The notes: a model not told the origin generated them from the sequence alone. DNA of 64,000 nt from Sediminibacterium sp. TEGAF015 (GCF_025997995.1 NZ_AP026683.1:1550501-1614500); one strand, 5' to 3'; shown: positions 16,948-26,042, counted from the first letter of the stretch. Numbers and translations are program-made.

Positions 16948-18690
16948 TTATAAGTTTTGTTTTTTCATTTCATCAATAATGTATTCACTGGCGCGCATAC
17001 TGAGTGCCAGAATGGTCCAGGTGATATTCTTGTCTGCCTGAGATACAAACTGAGAACCATCTACACAGAACAAGGTTTTACAATCATGTGCCTGACTCCA
17101 TTTATTCAGTGCAGAGGTTTTTTTGTCGTTACCCATTCTCACTGTACCTGCTTCATGAATAATGTTTCCAGGATTGGACAAGCCATAGTTGTTGGAAGCA
17201 TCATCATCGGCTCCCCAGGTAATAACAGCACCCATATTGTGCATGATTTCCTTGAAAGTTTCTTTCATGTGCTTGGCCTGCTTAATTTCATATTCAGAAT
17301 GACGGGTATTGAAACGCAATACAGGTATGCCCCATTTATCTACTACGGTTGGATCAATTTCACAGTAGTTGTTAATATCTGGTACCGATTCTCCTCTGCC
17401 TGCCATACCCACACCCGCTCCATAGAAAAAGCGCACATCTTCTTTTAAGGAAGCTCCATATCCGCCTGCTTCCTTGGTTTTCCCATTTACCTGGTACTTG
17501 CCATTCAGTCCCTGCATGCCCATACCAAATCCGTAAGCAGGCTGACTCATGCCACCCCAGTATTCAATATGGTATCCTCTTGGGAAATCTAGTTTTTTAT
17601 TGTCTAACCACCAAGGCGTATAAACGTGCATACCACCTACACCGTCTTCGTTGTAACGCTTTCTGCCAAAGAGTTCCGGCAATACACCACCCATGGCCGC
17701 GCCTGTAGAATCATGCAGGTATTTTCCTACCACATTGCTTTCATTGGCCAATCCATTCGGATGTCTTTTTGATTTTGAGTTTAACAACAACCTAGCGGTT
17801 TCACAGGTACTAGCAGCTAAAATGACTACACGACCATTTACCTGGTATTCCTGACTGTCTATTTTATTTACATAAGAAATTCCTGTAGCCAGCCCTTCTG
17901 CATTCGTGATAACCTCTCGGGCCATTGCCTGCGTAATTACATCCACATTCCCGGTTTTCAAGGCCGGCTTTACTAATACCGAACCAGATGAAAAATCACC
18001 ATAGACTTTACAGCTTCGGTTACACTGTGCACAGAAGAAGCAAGCACCACGCTCTTCATTAATTTTTTTAGTAAGAATAGATAATCGGGAAGGTATAACA
18101 GGAATACCGATTCCTGTTGCGGCTTTCTTAATCATCAGTTCGTGTAAGCGGGGTTTGGGTGGTGGCAAGAAAATGCCATCCGGATCATTTTCCAATCCCT
18201 CGTTACTACCAAATACGCCAATCAATTTATCAATCTTATCGTAGTAGGGTTTTACGTCTTCATAGCCAATTGGCCAGTCTTCCCCTAATCCATCAATACT
18301 TTTTCTTTTGAAATCCTTAGGACCAAAACGCAAAGAAATTCTACCCCAATGATTGGTACGACCGCCCATCATACGCGCTCTCCACCATTCAAACTTCTGA
18401 CTTCCCGGAGCCTGTGTATACGGCTCGCCATCAATCTCCCATCCCCAATAACAGCCGTCAAAATCCCCAAAGGGTCTGAACTTGGTACTGGCACCTCTTC
18501 TGGGTGATTCCCATGGATTTTTTAATTGAGAAGAGTTTACAGCAGGATCATAATCTTCTCCCGCTTCCAGCAAACAAACTTTTAATCCGGCTTTAGATAA
18601 AGTATAGGCAGCCATTCCACCACCTGCACCTGAACCGACAATTACCACATCGTATTGCTTCGGTTGCTTTTTAATTTGAAAATCTCCCAT
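16948..18690 (-). CDS. GMC-family FAD oxidoreductase (large dehydrogenase subunit) with ferredoxin-like Cys motif
   Basis: Flavoprotein oxidising an alcohol or sugar group; substrate not known. The 580 residues open with an FAD-binding Rossmann motif VIVGSGAGGGMAAY (residues 16-29) and ADP-contact LLEAGED. They end with the GMC active-site segment IHEAGTVRMG and the conserved Asn in DKNITWTILAL. Between them lies CFFCAQCNRSC, with Cys217, 220, 223 and 227 in CxxCxxCxxxC spacing. Related bacterial FAD-glucose dehydrogenases carry an iron-sulfur cluster in the large subunit. No signal peptide is visible; export probably depends on the Tat-tagged partner encoded one base downstream. Confidence 0.93.
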   Translation of the reverse strand: MGDFQIKKQPKQYDVVIVGSGAGGGMAAYTLSKAGLKVCLLEAGEDYDPAVNSSQLKNPWESPRRGASTKFRPFGDFDGCYWGWEIDGEPYTQAPGSQKFEWWRARMMGGRTNHWGRISLRFGPKDFKRKSIDGLGEDWPIGYEDVKPYYDKIDKLIGVFGSNEGLENDPDGIFLPPPKPRLHELMIKKAATGIGIPVIPSRLSILTKKINEERGACFFCAQCNRSCKVYGDFSSGSVLVKPALKTGNVDVITQAMAREVITNAEGLATGISYVNKIDSQEYQVNGRVVILAASTCETARLLLNSKSKRHPNGLANESNVVGKYLHDSTGAAMGGVLPELFGRKRYNEDGVGGMHVYTPWWLDNKKLDFPRGYHIEYWGGMSQPAYGFGMGMQGLNGKYQVNGKTKEAGGYGASLKEDVRFFYGAGVGMAGRGESVPDINNYCEIDPTVVDKWGIPVLRFNTRHSEYEIKQAKHMKETFKEIMHNMGAVITWGADDDASNNYGLSNPGNIIHEAGTVRMGNDKKTSALNKWSQAHDCKTLFCVDGSQFVSQADKNITWTILALSMRASEYIIDEMKKQNL

Positions 18691-18775
18691 ATCGCATTTT
18701 TAATCTTGGTCGTTAGAACCATGAATGTAATAATTTTACTGCTAATGAAAATGCATTTTTGATGAATGCATCCAC

Positions 18776-19546
18776 TTATCTTACGAAGTATTCTGTTGGA
18801 AAAGAACGAAGGGTTGTCATTCGTATATCATCCGGAATATCTGTAGCAATCAGCTTATTTGTTTTATTATCTACCCTGGTCCAAATTGGGTAACCATATT
18901 CTTTAGAAACCATGGCCAGTGCACCATTCTTCCAATTATATAAATTATAGACCCAGTAGTTATGGCCTTTGTAATTGGTGGTGGTACAGCCTATTATTTC
19001 TGCAATGCCATCTTTATTGAAATCGTATTCTTTTTCAGATGAAAAATCAACAAAACTAGATACGCGATATTTGTTTGGCTGGCTAATCAAAAACACTTTA
19101 TAATTCAGTAATGCCGCCGATCCATTTCCTCCTGTAAATATTCGAATCTTAATATCTGGAATTCCATCCCCATTAAAATCGGCGATATCCGCTGTAGATT
19201 GTACATGTCTAAACCAGTAAGGAACGAATAATTTTTGCGCAATTTTATTTTCGTGAAAGAAGATGATTTGTGAAGATTCTGTTTTCCCTTCTTGCTCGAA
19301 TATTTGAATTTTATTCAGTGACTTTCCCATTCCTTTGATTCCATCTAGTACTATTTGTACCCCTTTGACTGCAGTATCTTTTATTTCTGCAATTTTCACT
19401 TTTTGATAGTTAATGGACTTATCATTCTTAAAAAGAAACTGCTGTTGAGCCAGTTTCACTATGGGTTTGGCGGGCTGAACGAATGCCTGTGAAAATAGGG
19501 AGCCAACGAGAAGAATGGCAATCAAATTAGAAAGTAAAATTTTCAT
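18776..19546 (-). CDS. Secreted FG-GAP/VCBS-like protein of unknown function
   Basis: A 256-residue protein with an N-terminal signal peptide (about 1-22). Two short Asp-rich calcium-loop-like motifs, DFNGDGIPD and DFNKDGIAE, are typical of FG-GAP/VCBS beta-propeller repeats. The protein is too short for a full seven-bladed propeller, so it may be a partial propeller or a different calcium-binding fold. It lies between the GMC gene and nrdJ on the same strand but is separated from both by about 85-105 bp, so it is probably its own unit. Function unknown. Confidence 0.7.
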   Translation of the reverse strand: MKILLSNLIAILLVGSLFSQAFVQPAKPIVKLAQQQFLFKNDKSINYQKVKIAEIKDTAVKGVQIVLDGIKGMGKSLNKIQIFEQEGKTESSQIIFFHENKIAQKLFVPYWFRHVQSTADIADFNGDGIPDIKIRIFTGGNGSAALLNYKVFLISQPNKYRVSSFVDFSSEKEYDFNKDGIAEIIGCTTTNYKGHNYWVYNLYNWKNGALAMVSKEYGYPIWTRVDNKTNKLIATDIPDDIRMTTLRSFPTEYFVR

Positions 19547-19586
19547 TGCAAGTGTTTCTACAATTTAAACAAAGCATCCTAGGAGA

Positions 19587-19624
19587 CAAAAAAAAATCTC
19601 CTCTGGAGCAAGTCCAAAGGAGAT
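19587..19624 (-). terminator. Rho-independent terminator of nrdJ
   Basis: A stem of ATCTCCT (19596-19602) with AGGAGAT (19618-19624), extended by an inner TGGA/TCCA pairing, has a run of nine A on its left that becomes a U-tract on the minus strand. It lies about 28 bp after the nrdJ stop. Confidence 0.85.
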
Positions 19625-19651
19625 ATAGGGCAGGGATTAACTGCTATCGAA

Positions 19652-22600
19652 TTAACTGCATCCCATACTAGTTCCGCAGTTTAAACACTTGTAACAAGTT
19701 CCGCTTCTGATGGTTAAATGACCACAGGTACTACAAGCTGGCGCATCACTTTGCATGCTCTTTGCTGCTGCGTTTACTGCATCCATTCCACTGTTACCGG
19801 CTGCTGCTGTAGTGGTTGCTGCTCTTTGTAGTTTAGAAGAAGCAGGGCCTTCTGCAGGACTTGAATTAGGAGAAGGAGCGGTAACTCTTACACTACTCAA
19901 TTCGGGCTTTCCCAAAAAAGTAGCATCTCCTTCTTCTCCTGTATTACCTACAGTTGGTCTGTCCAATACATGTACCAGATCCGTTCTGTTCAGGTATTCG
20001 TAGCCTAAAGCACGGAATACGAAGTCTACCAATGAAGTAGTGGTTTTAATATTCGGATGGTCTACCATACCGGCTGGTTCAAAGCGGGTAAAGACAAATT
20101 TATCAACAAACTCTTCCAATGGAACACCATATTGTAAGCCAACGGAAACTGCAATGGCAAAACAGTTCATTAAGCTGCGAAGGGTAGAACCTTCTTTAGC
20201 CAGATCAATGAAAATCTCTCCTAGCGTACCGTCACTGTACTCACCTGTTCTTAAGAAAACAACCTGACCTCCAATCTTTGCTTTCTGCGTAAATCCTCTT
20301 CTCTTAGCAGGCAAAGATTTTCTTTCTACTATTCTGGATAAAGCACGCTTTAGTTCTGTATCTGTAGATGCAGTCATACGCTTAGTAACTTCTTCCAGCA
20401 ATTCATCTACGGTTAACTGACCCAAATCAACGATGGTTGAAGCTTCTGCTACTGCTGTTTCTTCTGCAACAGCTTCTGTGGCAGTGTCTTCTGTTTTCTT
20501 TTTCTTTTCGCTCTTATTGCTCAGCGGCTGACTTAGTTTGGAACCATCACGGTATAAAGCGTTTGCTTTAAGTCCTAACTGCCAGCTAAGCATGTAACAA
20601 TCTGCAATTTCTTCTACTGTTGCTTCATGAGGCAGGTTGATGGTTTTAGAAATAGCACCACTCAGGAAGGGCTGACATGCGGCCATCATTCTGATATGTC
20701 CGTAAGCATGAATATATCTTTCCCCCTTCTTACCACATTTGTTGGCACAATCAAACACGGTTAAGTGTGCTTCTTTCAGGAATGGAGCACCTTCTACTGT
20801 CATGGTACCACATACATAATCATTCGCTGCTTCAATTTCATCTTCTGTAAAGCCTAATGCTTCTAGTAAATTAAAGCTCCAGTCTTCATATTGTTCAGGA
20901 GTGAAACCTAAACGCTGCATACACTCATCACCCAATGTAAATCGGTTGAAAATGAAAGCGATTTCAAAGGCAGATCTGGCCGCTCCGTTTAATTTTTCAA
21001 TTTCTGCCGCAGTAAATCCTTTTGCTGCTAAGCTTGCATTGTTAATGAAAGGAGCATTCTCAAAGCTGGCAGCACCAACAGCATATTGCTCAATGGCTTT
21101 AGCCTCTGATTCACTGTAACCCAAATTCTTCAATGCCTGCGGAACAGACTGGTTAATGATTTTAAAGTAACCACCACCGCTTAACTTTTTGAATTTAACC
21201 AAGGCGAAATCTGGCTCAACACCAGTGGTATCACAATCCATCACCAAACCGATAGTGCCGGTTGGTGCAATCACCGTAGTTTGCGCATTGCGGTAACCAT
21301 ATTTTTCACCCAACTGTACAGCATCATCCCATGCACGGGTTGCTGCTTTTAACATATAATCAGGACAATACTGAGCCTTAATACCTTGTGGTTTAATTTC
21401 CAACCCTACATAGGCTTCAGTTGCATCGTATGCAGCAGCACGATGGTTGCGCATTACACGTAACATGTCTTCCTTGTTTTCTTCATACTTATCAAAAGTG
21501 CCAAGGAAAGAAGCCATTTCAGCAGAAGTTTTGTAAGCAACACCAGTCATGATGGCTGAGATTGCACCTGCAATTCCTCTTGCTTCTTCACTATCATAAG
21601 CAATACCGCTTACCATTAACATAGAACCCAGGTTGGCAAAACCAAGACCCAATGTTCTGTAATCGTAAGACAATTGCGCTACTTCTTTAGAAGGGAACTG
21701 AGCCATCAATACAGAAATTTCCAGCACAGTGGTCCACAAACGAGTAGTGTATTCAAATCCTTCTACATCAAAAACATTGGTATCGTCATCATGAAACTTA
21801 CGCAGGTTGATAGAAGCAAGATTACATGCAGTATTGTCTAGGAACATGTACTCTGAACAAGGGTTAGATGCATTGATGCGTCCACCTTTTGGACAGGTAT
21901 GCCATTCGTTAATGGTAGTATCGTACTGTGTTCCAGGATCTGCACAACGCCATGCTGCATAAGCAATTTTATCCCAAACTTCTCTGGATGGAATTTTCTT
22001 CATTACTCTACCATCTGTTCTGGCTTTTAACTCCCAGTCTCTTCCTTCTTCCAAAGCATGGAAAAATTCGTTTGGTATTCTTACAGAGTTGTTTGAATTC
22101 TGGCCAGATACTGTTGCATACGCTTCCCCTTCATATCCATTATCGTAACCAGCAGCTACTAAAGCAGCTACTTTCTTTTCTTCTTCTACTTTCCAGTTAA
22201 TGAACTCCATGATTTCCGGATGATCCAAATCCAAACAAACCATTTTGGCTGCGCGACGGGTTGTACCACCACTCTTGATGGCACCAGCTGCACGGTCACC
22301 AATTTTCAGGAAACTCATCAAACCACTTGACGTACCACCTCCGCTTAATTTTTCACCACTTCCACGAATCTGAGAAAAGTTCGTACCTACACCTGAACCA
22401 TATTTAAAAATTCTGGCTTCACGGGTCCACAAGTCCATGATACCACCTTCATTCACCAAGTCATCGCTTACACTTAGAATGAAACATGCGTGTGGCTGAG
22501 GACGCTCATAAGCATTGGTTGATTTCTTTAATTTACTATCTTTTGGATCTACATAGTAGTGACCTTGCGGCTTACCAGTAATACCATAAACTTCGTGCAA

Positions 22601-23023
22601 TCCTGTATTAAACCACTGTGGTGAATTGGGTACACATGCCTGATTCAAAATGCTGTATGCCAATTCATCATAGAATACCTGCGCATCTTTTTCACTGGCA
22701 AAATAACCATAGCGCTCACCCCATACTCTCCAGCAATGGGCCATTCTATGTGCAACTTGCTTTACACTTGTTTCTCTGCCTAATGAACCATCTGGTTGAG
22801 GCACACCTGCTTTCCTGAAATATTTCTGAGCTAGAATATCAGTAGCAATCTGGCTCCATTGCTTAGGAACCTCTACATTATTCATTTCAAAAACTTTTTC
22901 ACCGTTTGGATTTTTGATTACGCTGTCGCGGTAATCGTATTCAAACATATCATAAGGACTAACACCATCTTTGGTGAAGCGGCGGCTGAATTGCAAGCCT
23001 TTGGGAGTGCGTGGATTAGGCAT
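19652..23023 (-). CDS. nrdJ: Adenosylcobalamin-dependent (class II) ribonucleotide reductase
   Basis: Makes deoxyribonucleotides using a coenzyme B12 radical, with no oxygen requirement. At 1123 residues it is the long NrdJ form. Visible are catalytic-site segments NPCSEYMFLDNTACNLASINL (around residues 390-410, split here by family knowledge into NPCSEY and the following Cys-containing stretch), a finger-loop-like PTGTIGLVMDCDTTGVEPDFAL region, and a charged low-complexity linker (about residues 830-870). A C-terminal domain with zinc-ribbon cysteines (CSTC...CYKCLNC) and terminal MGCS follows; the C-terminal cysteines normally re-reduce the active site. I see no obvious ATP-cone at the N-terminus. 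DnaA-box-like sites lie 100-180 bp upstream. The organism must make or import B12. Confidence 0.96.
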   Translation of the reverse strand: MPNPRTPKGLQFSRRFTKDGVSPYDMFEYDYRDSVIKNPNGEKVFEMNNVEVPKQWSQIATDILAQKYFRKAGVPQPDGSLGRETSVKQVAHRMAHCWRVWGERYGYFASEKDAQVFYDELAYSILNQACVPNSPQWFNTGLHEVYGITGKPQGHYYVDPKDSKLKKSTNAYERPQPHACFILSVSDDLVNEGGIMDLWTREARIFKYGSGVGTNFSQIRGSGEKLSGGGTSSGLMSFLKIGDRAAGAIKSGGTTRRAAKMVCLDLDHPEIMEFINWKVEEEKKVAALVAAGYDNGYEGEAYATVSGQNSNNSVRIPNEFFHALEEGRDWELKARTDGRVMKKIPSREVWDKIAYAAWRCADPGTQYDTTINEWHTCPKGGRINASNPCSEYMFLDNTACNLASINLRKFHDDDTNVFDVEGFEYTTRLWTTVLEISVLMAQFPSKEVAQLSYDYRTLGLGFANLGSMLMVSGIAYDSEEARGIAGAISAIMTGVAYKTSAEMASFLGTFDKYEENKEDMLRVMRNHRAAAYDATEAYVGLEIKPQGIKAQYCPDYMLKAATRAWDDAVQLGEKYGYRNAQTTVIAPTGTIGLVMDCDTTGVEPDFALVKFKKLSGGGYFKIINQSVPQALKNLGYSESEAKAIEQYAVGAASFENAPFINNASLAAKGFTAAEIEKLNGAARSAFEIAFIFNRFTLGDECMQRLGFTPEQYEDWSFNLLEALGFTEDEIEAANDYVCGTMTVEGAPFLKEAHLTVFDCANKCGKKGERYIHAYGHIRMMAACQPFLSGAISKTINLPHEATVEEIADCYMLSWQLGLKANALYRDGSKLSQPLSNKSEKKKKTEDTATEAVAEETAVAEASTIVDLGQLTVDELLEEVTKRMTASTDTELKRALSRIVERKSLPAKRRGFTQKAKIGGQVVFLRTGEYSDGTLGEIFIDLAKEGSTLRSLMNCFAIAVSVGLQYGVPLEEFVDKFVFTRFEPAGMVDHPNIKTTTSLVDFVFRALGYEYLNRTDLVHVLDRPTVGNTGEEGDATFLGKPELSSVRVTAPSPNSSPAEGPASSKLQRAATTTAAAGNSGMDAVNAAAKSMQSDAPACSTCGHLTIRSGTCYKCLNCGTSMGCS

Positions 23024-23367
23024 ATCGAAATTGTGGTTTAAGATGTATGTAACAGTTTTCCCAAAACCGTGTTAAATCGGTCGGTTGACGAAAATATCCT
23101 TCCATTTTCAAAATCCAATAGTTGAAATATACACAGCTTGTGGATAAGGAAGGTGGATAATTTCAGAGCTCAAATCCCCATTGAATTTCCCTGATTATAC
23201 ACAGGTGTCAATAAGATTTTTAGGTAATATTGCAGATACGATAGGTTGATGTTTTTGGCCTAAAAAGTTAAACAAGCCTGTATTTGTCTCCCCCCGACAT
23301 TGGTAACCGTATTTAAAATGCATTAAACGAAAACTTTTCTGCATTTTTGTAATAGCATCCTATTAGA
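23024..23367. promoter_or_regulatory. 344-bp divergent intergenic region (nrdJ / GGGP synthase)
   Basis: Gene-free and AT-rich. It holds the DnaA-box-like cluster (23127-23203), a weak nrdJ -7 candidate (TATTTTCG on the minus strand at 23096-23089) and a weak plus-strand -7 candidate (CATTTTTG, 23342-23349) before the GGGP synthase gene. I looked for a cobalamin riboswitch because the downstream enzyme uses B12, and found no B12-box-like sequence. Confidence 0.6.
23127..23203. promoter_or_regulatory. Cluster of four DnaA-box-like 9-mers
   Basis: Against TTATnCACA there are two exact matches: 23139-23147 (minus strand, TTATCCACA) and 23195-23203 (plus strand, TTATACACA). Two more sites have one mismatch: 23127-23135 (plus, ATATACACA) and 23152-23160 (minus, TTATCCACC). 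The first two form an inverted pair around GCT. The cluster lies just upstream of the predicted nrdJ promoter. It could be a DnaA-responsive regulatory region or, less likely, part of an origin. Confidence 0.55.
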
Positions 23368-24129
23368 ATGAAGCAAAACATTTACCAGCAATTCATTACC
23401 AAAAAGCGTTCGGGGAAAAAGTCCTTTGCCGTACTGATTGATCCTGATAAAGTGAATGCCAAAAGCATTGCAGAATTGGTAAAATTGTCGATTGAAGCAA
23501 AAGTGGATTATTTCTTTGTGGGTGGCAGTTTGGTGATTTCACACCATCTGGACGAATGTATCCAGCAAATTAAAGCCAACTGTTCCATACCTGTCATTTT
23601 ATTCCCTGGCTCTCCTTCCCAGGTTAGCAAATATGCAGACGCATTGTTGTACCTCTCATTGATTTCAGGAAGAAACCCTGAACTACTGATAGGACAGCAT
23701 GTGATTTCTGCCCCTTTTGTTAAAAAATCCGGCCTGGAAATCATGCCTACCGGGTACATGGTAATTGATGGAGGTGCACCCACTACTGTAAGCTATATTT
23801 CCAACGCCTCTCCTATACCAGCTGATAAAAGCGAAATTGCCATGTGCACTGCCATGGCGGGTGAAATGCTGGGCATGAAATTAATTTATATGGATGCGGG
23901 TAGTGGGGCAAGAAGGCCTATTACCGAACAAATGATTGAAAAAGTAGCCCAGCATATAGAAGTCCCCTTGATAGTAGGAGGAGGCATTGTTGACCCTGAG
24001 AAAGCTTACCTCAACTGCAAGGCCGGGGCCGACATTATTGTTGTTGGCAACGCAATTGAAAAAGACATTTCCCTGATTACTGAAATCAGCGCTGCCATTC
24101 ACTCTGTTGCCAACATTAATGCGGGGTAA
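23368..24129 (+). CDS. Geranylgeranylglyceryl/heptaprenylglyceryl phosphate synthase family protein
   Basis: Couples a polyprenyl diphosphate to glycerol-1-phosphate, the first committed step of archaeal-type ether lipids; bacterial members occur in Bacteroidota and Firmicutes. The 253-residue TIM barrel shows the opening DPDK (residues 27-30), GSLVISHHLDE, FPGSPSQVS, GYMVIDGG, the phosphate-loop segments MDAGSGA and IVGGGIVDPEKA, and GADIIVVGNAIE near the end. Prenyl chain length cannot be read from sequence. It is the first gene of a plus-strand run with alkB six bases downstream. Confidence 0.93.
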   Translation: MKQNIYQQFITKKRSGKKSFAVLIDPDKVNAKSIAELVKLSIEAKVDYFFVGGSLVISHHLDECIQQIKANCSIPVILFPGSPSQVSKYADALLYLSLISGRNPELLIGQHVISAPFVKKSGLEIMPTGYMVIDGGAPTTVSYISNASPIPADKSEIAMCTAMAGEMLGMKLIYMDAGSGARRPITEQMIEKVAQHIEVPLIVGGGIVDPEKAYLNCKAGADIIVVGNAIEKDISLITEISAAIHSVANINAG

Positions 24130-24135
24130 TTATCC

Positions 24136-24744
24136 ATGGACAGCCTTTTTCCTATTGCGGAGAATCCAGAGCAGCTACTACCTTACGATGGTCTGGCACT
24201 GTATTACGGAACCATTTTCTCTCCGATACACATTCAAACCTTCAGCCAACAGCTACTCCATGATATTGTTTGGGAAAATGATCATATCCGCATGTTTGGA
24301 AAAGAAATCATTACCAAAAGAAAAGTTGCCTGGTATGGAGACCAGCCCTTTTTATACAGGTATTCCAATAGCACCAAAATAGCTTTGCCTTTTACGAACA
24401 CGTTAAACAGCATTCGTAAAAAGATTGAGGAAATATCTGGAGAGACTTATAATTCCTGTTTATTGAATCTCTACCACAATGGAGAAGAATCGATGGGATG
24501 GCATAGTGACAACGAAAAAGAATTACAAAAAAACGGCGCCATAGCATCAGTAAGTTTGGGCGCTGCCAGGAAATTTTGTTTCAAACATAAACGAACCCAA
24601 GAAAAAAAAGAACTCATCTTAGAGAATGGGAGCTTATTAATCATGAAAGGCCCCATTCAAGAGCACTGGTTGCACCAGCTACCCCCTTCTAAAAAAATAA
24701 AGGGAAGCAGAATCAACTTAACTTTCAGAACTATTGTATCATGA
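24136..24744 (+). CDS. AlkB-family 2-oxoglutarate/Fe(II) dioxygenase
   Basis: Oxidatively removes alkyl groups from damaged bases in DNA or RNA. The 202 residues carry the Fe(II) ligands His and Asp in GWHSDNEKEL, the third ligand His in EHWLHQLP, and the 2-oxoglutarate-binding arginines in GSRINLTFR. The substrate-side segment AWYGDQPFLYRYS resembles the ALKBH2/3-like subgroup. The ATG at 24136 comes 6 bp after the GGGP synthase stop, and its own stop overlaps the next start by 4 bp (ATGA), so it is part of an operon. No Ada-type regulator is nearby. Confidence 0.93.
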   Translation: MDSLFPIAENPEQLLPYDGLALYYGTIFSPIHIQTFSQQLLHDIVWENDHIRMFGKEIITKRKVAWYGDQPFLYRYSNSTKIALPFTNTLNSIRKKIEEISGETYNSCLLNLYHNGEESMGWHSDNEKELQKNGAIASVSLGAARKFCFKHKRTQEKKELILENGSLLIMKGPIQEHWLHQLPPSKKIKGSRINLTFRTIVS

Positions 24745-25997
24745 AGCCAAAGCAAAATATATTTACAAAATTCTGGAAGAACCTAGGTCCGGGGCTGGTT
24801 ACGGGATCCAGCGATGATGATCCCTCCGGAATCGCCACCTATTCACAGGCAGGGGCTCAGTTTGGCTTGGGTACACTTTGGGCTGCATTATTGACTTTCC
24901 CCATGATGGCTGCTGTACAGGAAATTTGTGGAAGAATCGGATTGGTAACACAGAAAGGCCTTGCGGGTACATTAAAAGAACACTATTCCAAGCCCGTTTT
25001 GTATTCAGTTATTTTATTGAGTTTTCCTGCCATCGTATTGAATATTGGAGCCAATATTGCAGGCATGGGCGCAGTGGGTAATTTGCTTTTCCCATCCATA
25101 GACGCAAATTTTTTCAGCGTTAGTTTTACCATGATTTTATTGGTTTTGATTATCTACCTGCCCTATGAAAAAATCGCGGCTGTTTTGAAATATCTCTGTC
25201 TGGTCTTATTATTCTATATCATAGTTCCCTTTCTTTATAGGCAGGATTTTGGAACCATTTTAAAAAACACTTTTATACCAAGTATTCAATTAAACAAAGA
25301 ATATCTGGCTATGCTTGTGGGCATTCTGGGAACTACTATTTCACCTTATTTGTTTTTTTGGCAGGCAACCATGTCCATGGAAGATTTGAAACATAAAAAA
25401 CAAAAACTGGTAGTCAACAAAAAAATAATAGCCGCTTTAAAACAGGATATTGACACAGGTATGCTTTTTTCGAATATCGTGATGTATTTTATCATCCTTA
25501 CTACAGGCACTGTTCTTTTCAAAGCTGGCATCCATCAGATTGATACAGTAGAAGATGCGGCCAAAGCATTAAAGCCTTTAGCAGGAAATGCCGCCTACAT
25601 CTTATTTGCCTTAGGCATCATTGGAACCGGATTTCTGGCAATTCCCGTATTAAGCGGATCGTTATCGTATATGATTACTGAATTATTTAATTGGGAAAAC
25701 GGTCTAGATAAAAAATTTCATGAAGCCAAAGCTTTTTATTCCATTATTACCCTCTCTTTAATATTGGGACTGGGTATCAACTACCTGGGCATATCTCCTA
25801 TTAACGCATTAATTTATGCAGCCATTTTATATGGAGTAACAGCACCCGTGCTAATTGCTGTGATCTTACATATTTCGAACAATAAAAAAATCATGGGGCA
25901 ATACACCAACGGAATTGGGAGCAATATTTTTGGCATACTGGCTTTTATTCTTATGCTTCTTGCAGCAGTGGGTCTATTTGTGTTTCAGTATTTTTAA
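24741..25997 (+). CDS. Nramp-related membrane transporter with altered metal-site residues
   Basis: A 418-residue integral membrane protein with about 11 helices of the LeuT-like Nramp (SLC11) fold. The first-helix motif that is normally DPGN reads DPSG (Asp27-Gly30), and the sixth-helix motif normally A-x-x-MPH reads T-T-I-SPY (Thr198-Tyr203). So the transition-metal-selective Met and the Asn ligand are missing while the key Asp stays. Known Nramp-related proteins with changed sites move Mg2+ or other ions, so the substrate may not be Mn2+/Fe2+. The start overlaps the alkB stop by 4 bp. Transport activity itself is only inferred from family membership. Confidence 0.85.
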   Translation: MKPKQNIFTKFWKNLGPGLVTGSSDDDPSGIATYSQAGAQFGLGTLWAALLTFPMMAAVQEICGRIGLVTQKGLAGTLKEHYSKPVLYSVILLSFPAIVLNIGANIAGMGAVGNLLFPSIDANFFSVSFTMILLVLIIYLPYEKIAAVLKYLCLVLLFYIIVPFLYRQDFGTILKNTFIPSIQLNKEYLAMLVGILGTTISPYLFFWQATMSMEDLKHKKQKLVVNKKIIAALKQDIDTGMLFSNIVMYFIILTTGTVLFKAGIHQIDTVEDAAKALKPLAGNAAYILFALGIIGTGFLAIPVLSGSLSYMITELFNWENGLDKKFHEAKAFYSIITLSLILGLGINYLGISPINALIYAAILYGVTAPVLIAVILHISNNKKIMGQYTNGIGSNIFGILAFILMLLAAVGLFVFQYF

Positions 25998-26004
25998 ATT
26001 ACTG

Positions 26005-26012
26005 TATCTTTA
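26005..26012 (+). promoter_or_regulatory. Possible internal promoter -7 element
   Basis: TATCTTTA, one base from TAnnTTTG, lies in the 45-bp gap after the Nramp-like gene and about 30 nt before the next start. It may give the following five-gene peptidase group its own transcript. Confidence 0.35.
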
Positions 26013-26042
26013 AGACAAGCGGCATCTAATTGCTCCAAAAAC

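Noticed and set aside
23024-23367. Replication origin
   Set aside because: DnaA-box-like sites are present, but gene orientation shows no lasting divergence and no origin-linked genes (dnaA, dnaN) are near. Left only as an alternative explanation.
23024-23367. Cobalamin riboswitch ahead of the B12-dependent reductase
   Set aside because: No B12-box or matching conserved stem sequences were found on the minus strand.
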